Shown: one piece after another, positions 5,973-7,283 of the stretch | How the letters are laid out: each line of letters starts with the position of its first letter | Numbering within the stretch: position 1 is the stretch's first letter | Origin: an uncultured Sutterella sp. | GTDB lineage: Bacteria; Pseudomonadota; Gammaproteobacteria; Burkholderiales; Burkholderiaceae_F | DNA length: 7,283 bases | Reading direction: 5' to 3' | Assembly: GCA_902477615.1 (NCBI GenBank) | Contig: CABSHY010000063.1 | Span: forward strand, 1 to 7,283 | Notes under the pieces: generated by a model | Database searches by the model: none | What the model was told of the DNA's origin: nothing | What the model saw: only the letters and a program-made list of their open reading frames with translations | Made by a program: the position numbers and the translations under genes

Positions 5973-6011
5973 CGGCGAAAGGTGGTGTGCTCACCTATAG
6001 TCAATTCGCCG
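5973..6011 (+). promoter_or_regulatory. Bulged hairpin in the sspA leader
   Basis: The 12 contiguous bases CGGCGAAAGGTG (5973-5984) pair with CACCT (5992-5996) and TTCGCCG (6005-6011); the 8 bases 5997-6004 are bulged on the 3' side, and the apical loop is 7 nt. No T-run follows. It ends 15 nt before the AGGAG ribosome-binding site (6027-6031), so it could influence translation start or transcript stability. The inverted repeats are seen; regulation is inferred. Confidence 0.4.
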
Positions 6012-6038
6012 AACACCAAACAGATTAGGAGTCAATAA

Positions 6039-6641
6039 ATGATTTTATATTCTGGTTCGACTTGTCCGTTTTCTCATCGTTGTCGTTTCCTTTTATATGA
6101 AAAGGGCATGGACTTTGAGGTCAAAGACATCGATGTCGGCAATGTACCGCCGGAAATCCTAACCATGAATCCTTATGGTGAAGTGCCGGTGTTGGAAGAA
6201 CGTGAGTTTTTCCTCTATGAGTCGAACATCATTTGCGAATACTTGGATGAACGTTTCCCGCATCCGCAATTAATGCCCGCTGAACCCGTTCATCGTGCTC
6301 GCGTTCGTTTGTTCTTGTTTAATTTCGAACGTGAATTATTCAGCTATATGAAGACGCTTGAATCTCGTCAGGCTGTCGATTCTGCAAAGAACTTGGCCCG
6401 TAGCCGCATTCGTGAGCAATTGATCGCGATGGCACCGCTTTTTGTCAAGAATAAGTACATCTTTGGTGATGAATTCACGATGCTTGACGTAGCAATGGCT
6501 CCGCTTTTGTGGCGCTTGGAAGTCTATGGCATTGAATTGCCGAAGTCTGCTGCACCGTTGCAAAAGTACGCAGAACGCTTGTTCTCGCGTCAATCCTTCA
6601 TTGACTCGATGACGCCGTCTGAAAAAGTTATGCGTCGTTAA
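6039..6641 (+). CDS. sspA: SspA, stringent starvation protein A (GST fold, RNA-polymerase-associated)
   Basis: SspA binds RNA polymerase and helps stationary-phase and stress survival. The 200-aa product has a glutathione-transferase layout: an N-terminal thioredoxin-like domain (MILYSGSTCPFSHRC, then NPYGEVPVLEE at 44-54 and LYESNIICEYLDERFPHP) and a helical C-terminal domain with FLFNFERELFSYM and FTMLDVAMAPLLWRLE. The Pro-His-Pro at 74-76 matches the conserved surface patch of E. coli SspA that is required for its activity. As I recall for other betaproteobacteria, Cys9 of the CPFS motif is kept, whereas E. coli SspA lacks it. AGGAG at 6027-6031, 7 nt before ATG 6039, is a strong ribosome-binding site. 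sspB follows after 19 nt. In many Burkholderiales petABC lies directly upstream; here a terminator and leader replace it. Confidence 0.96.
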   Translation: MILYSGSTCPFSHRCRFLLYEKGMDFEVKDIDVGNVPPEILTMNPYGEVPVLEEREFFLYESNIICEYLDERFPHPQLMPAEPVHRARVRLFLFNFERELFSYMKTLESRQAVDSAKNLARSRIREQLIAMAPLFVKNKYIFGDEFTMLDVAMAPLLWRLEVYGIELPKSAAPLQKYAERLFSRQSFIDSMTPSEKVMRR

Positions 6642-6660
6642 GATGCGTTAGAGAGAAGTT

Positions 6661-7035
6661 ATGGCAAGAGCTTCAATTAAATCGTATTTGATCCAATCCA
6701 TTTGGAACTGGTGTAACGACTACGGTCTGTCGCCTTACATCGTTGTTAATGTTGACGATAACTGCACCGTACCGATGGAATTTGTTCAGGATGGCCGAAT
6801 TGTTTTCGACATTTCTGCCGAAGCAACGCATAGTTTGGCTTTTGAAGAAGATGCGACTCGCTTTGAGGCTCGCTTTGGCGAGAAGGCTATGCAATGCTAT
6901 GTGCCTTATCGCAATGTTGCCGGTATGTTCCCGCAAGAAGAGCCTTCAAAGGGGATGATGTTTTCTCCGGATATGGATGACCCTGAGGAAATTAAACCTA
7001 AAGCCCCCACGCCGACCTTTTCTCGTGTAAAATAG
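6661..7035 (+). CDS. sspB: SspB, ClpXP protease specificity-enhancing adaptor
   Basis: SspB tethers ssrA-tagged and some other substrates to ClpXP for degradation. The 124-aa product is shorter than E. coli SspB (165 aa). The folded, tag-binding domain is residues 1 to about 100: a first helix SYLIQSIWNWCNDYGLSPYIVVNV, then VPMEFVQDGRIVFDIS, the conserved FEARFGEKAMQCYVPY strands, and GMMFSPD closing the domain. An acidic and Pro-rich linker of only about 15-20 residues leads to the C-terminal PTFSRVK, which fits the short basic peptide (E. coli ends LRVVK) that docks on the ClpX zinc domain. The start follows a purine-rich AGAGAGAAG. It lies 19 nt after sspA and ends 8 nt before a tRNA gene, so all three are probably one transcript. 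Confidence 0.93.
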   Translation: MARASIKSYLIQSIWNWCNDYGLSPYIVVNVDDNCTVPMEFVQDGRIVFDISAEATHSLAFEEDATRFEARFGEKAMQCYVPYRNVAGMFPQEEPSKGMMFSPDMDDPEEIKPKAPTPTFSRVK

Positions 7036-7043
7036 CGCCTCTT

Positions 7044-7119
<76 letters not shown>

Positions 7120-7125
7120 AATTTG

Positions 7126-7165
7126 AATCCGCACGCGTGTATAACGTTGTGCGGATTTTTGTTTT
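7126..7165 (+). terminator. Intrinsic terminator after tRNA-Thr, shared with sspAB
   Basis: AATCCGCAC (7126-7134) and GTGCGGATT (7149-7157) form a perfect 9-bp stem with a 14-nt loop, followed by TTTTTGTTTT from 7156. The opposite strand has no T-run, so it works in one direction. It closes the sspA-sspB-tRNA unit. Confidence 0.9.
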
Positions 7166-7283
7166 ATTAGGCACTAATCTCTGACCTCCTCTTCAAATAT
7201 ATGTATAAACCATCAAATGTACAAATGTGTTAATCAGCCGTTTTTCGGAATCATCATCCTCAAGTTTCTCTTAGGGTTATACA

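Noticed and set aside
7214..7228. CAAATGT repeated twice with an 8-bp period
   Set aside because: Two short copies in AT-rich DNA are expected by chance and do not form an array.
7217..7283. Open frame from ATG 7217 running off the end of the window
   Set aside because: Only 22 codons, no ribosome-binding site, and no recognisable protein motif.
7234..7283. Minus-strand frame entering from the window end and stopping at 7234-7236
   Set aside because: Fifteen codons with no identifiable family; could be the 3' end of a gene but cannot be supported.

Overview
No new system is visible in this window. It is a compact stretch of housekeeping genes, all on the plus strand, from what looks like a betaproteobacterium of order Burkholderiales. 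The gene order mla – murA – hinT – tatABC – nif3 – sspAB is the familiar Burkholderiales backbone, but with several blocks missing. The moderate GC content and the apparent loss of the cytochrome bc1 genes suggest a gut-type Sutterellaceae (Parasutterella/Turicimonas-like). That placement is inference.

Layout. (1) 1-1634: the distal part of the mla operon. It holds mlaA (5' end damaged or cut at the window edge), mlaC and mlaB, closed by a strong intrinsic terminator. These encode parts of the retrograde phospholipid pathway that keeps the outer membrane asymmetric; mlaF, mlaE and mlaD would lie upstream. (2) 1635-1764: a murA leader with a perfect 12-bp palindrome and an imperfect long hairpin. 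(3) 1765-5101: murA (first committed step of peptidoglycan synthesis), hinT, tatA, tatB and tatC, closely spaced, with a hairpin between tatA and tatB and a strong terminator after tatC. (4) 5126-5928: a Nif3/YbgI-family gene with its own terminator. (5) 5929-7165: a 110-nt sspA leader with a bulged hairpin, then sspA (RNA-polymerase-associated starvation protein), sspB (ClpXP adaptor) and a tRNA-Thr(UGU) only 8 nt after the sspB stop, all ending at one terminator. (6) 7166-7283: 118 AT-rich bases with no supportable gene.

The main interest lies in what is absent or altered. There is no his cluster between murA and hinT, and no petABC between nif3 and sspA. The 5' end of mlaA looks both deleted and frameshifted. 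The tRNA-Thr has a U-U mismatch in its T stem, and TatC has Arg where a Pro is usual. Several compact RNA structures sit in the leaders and between genes.
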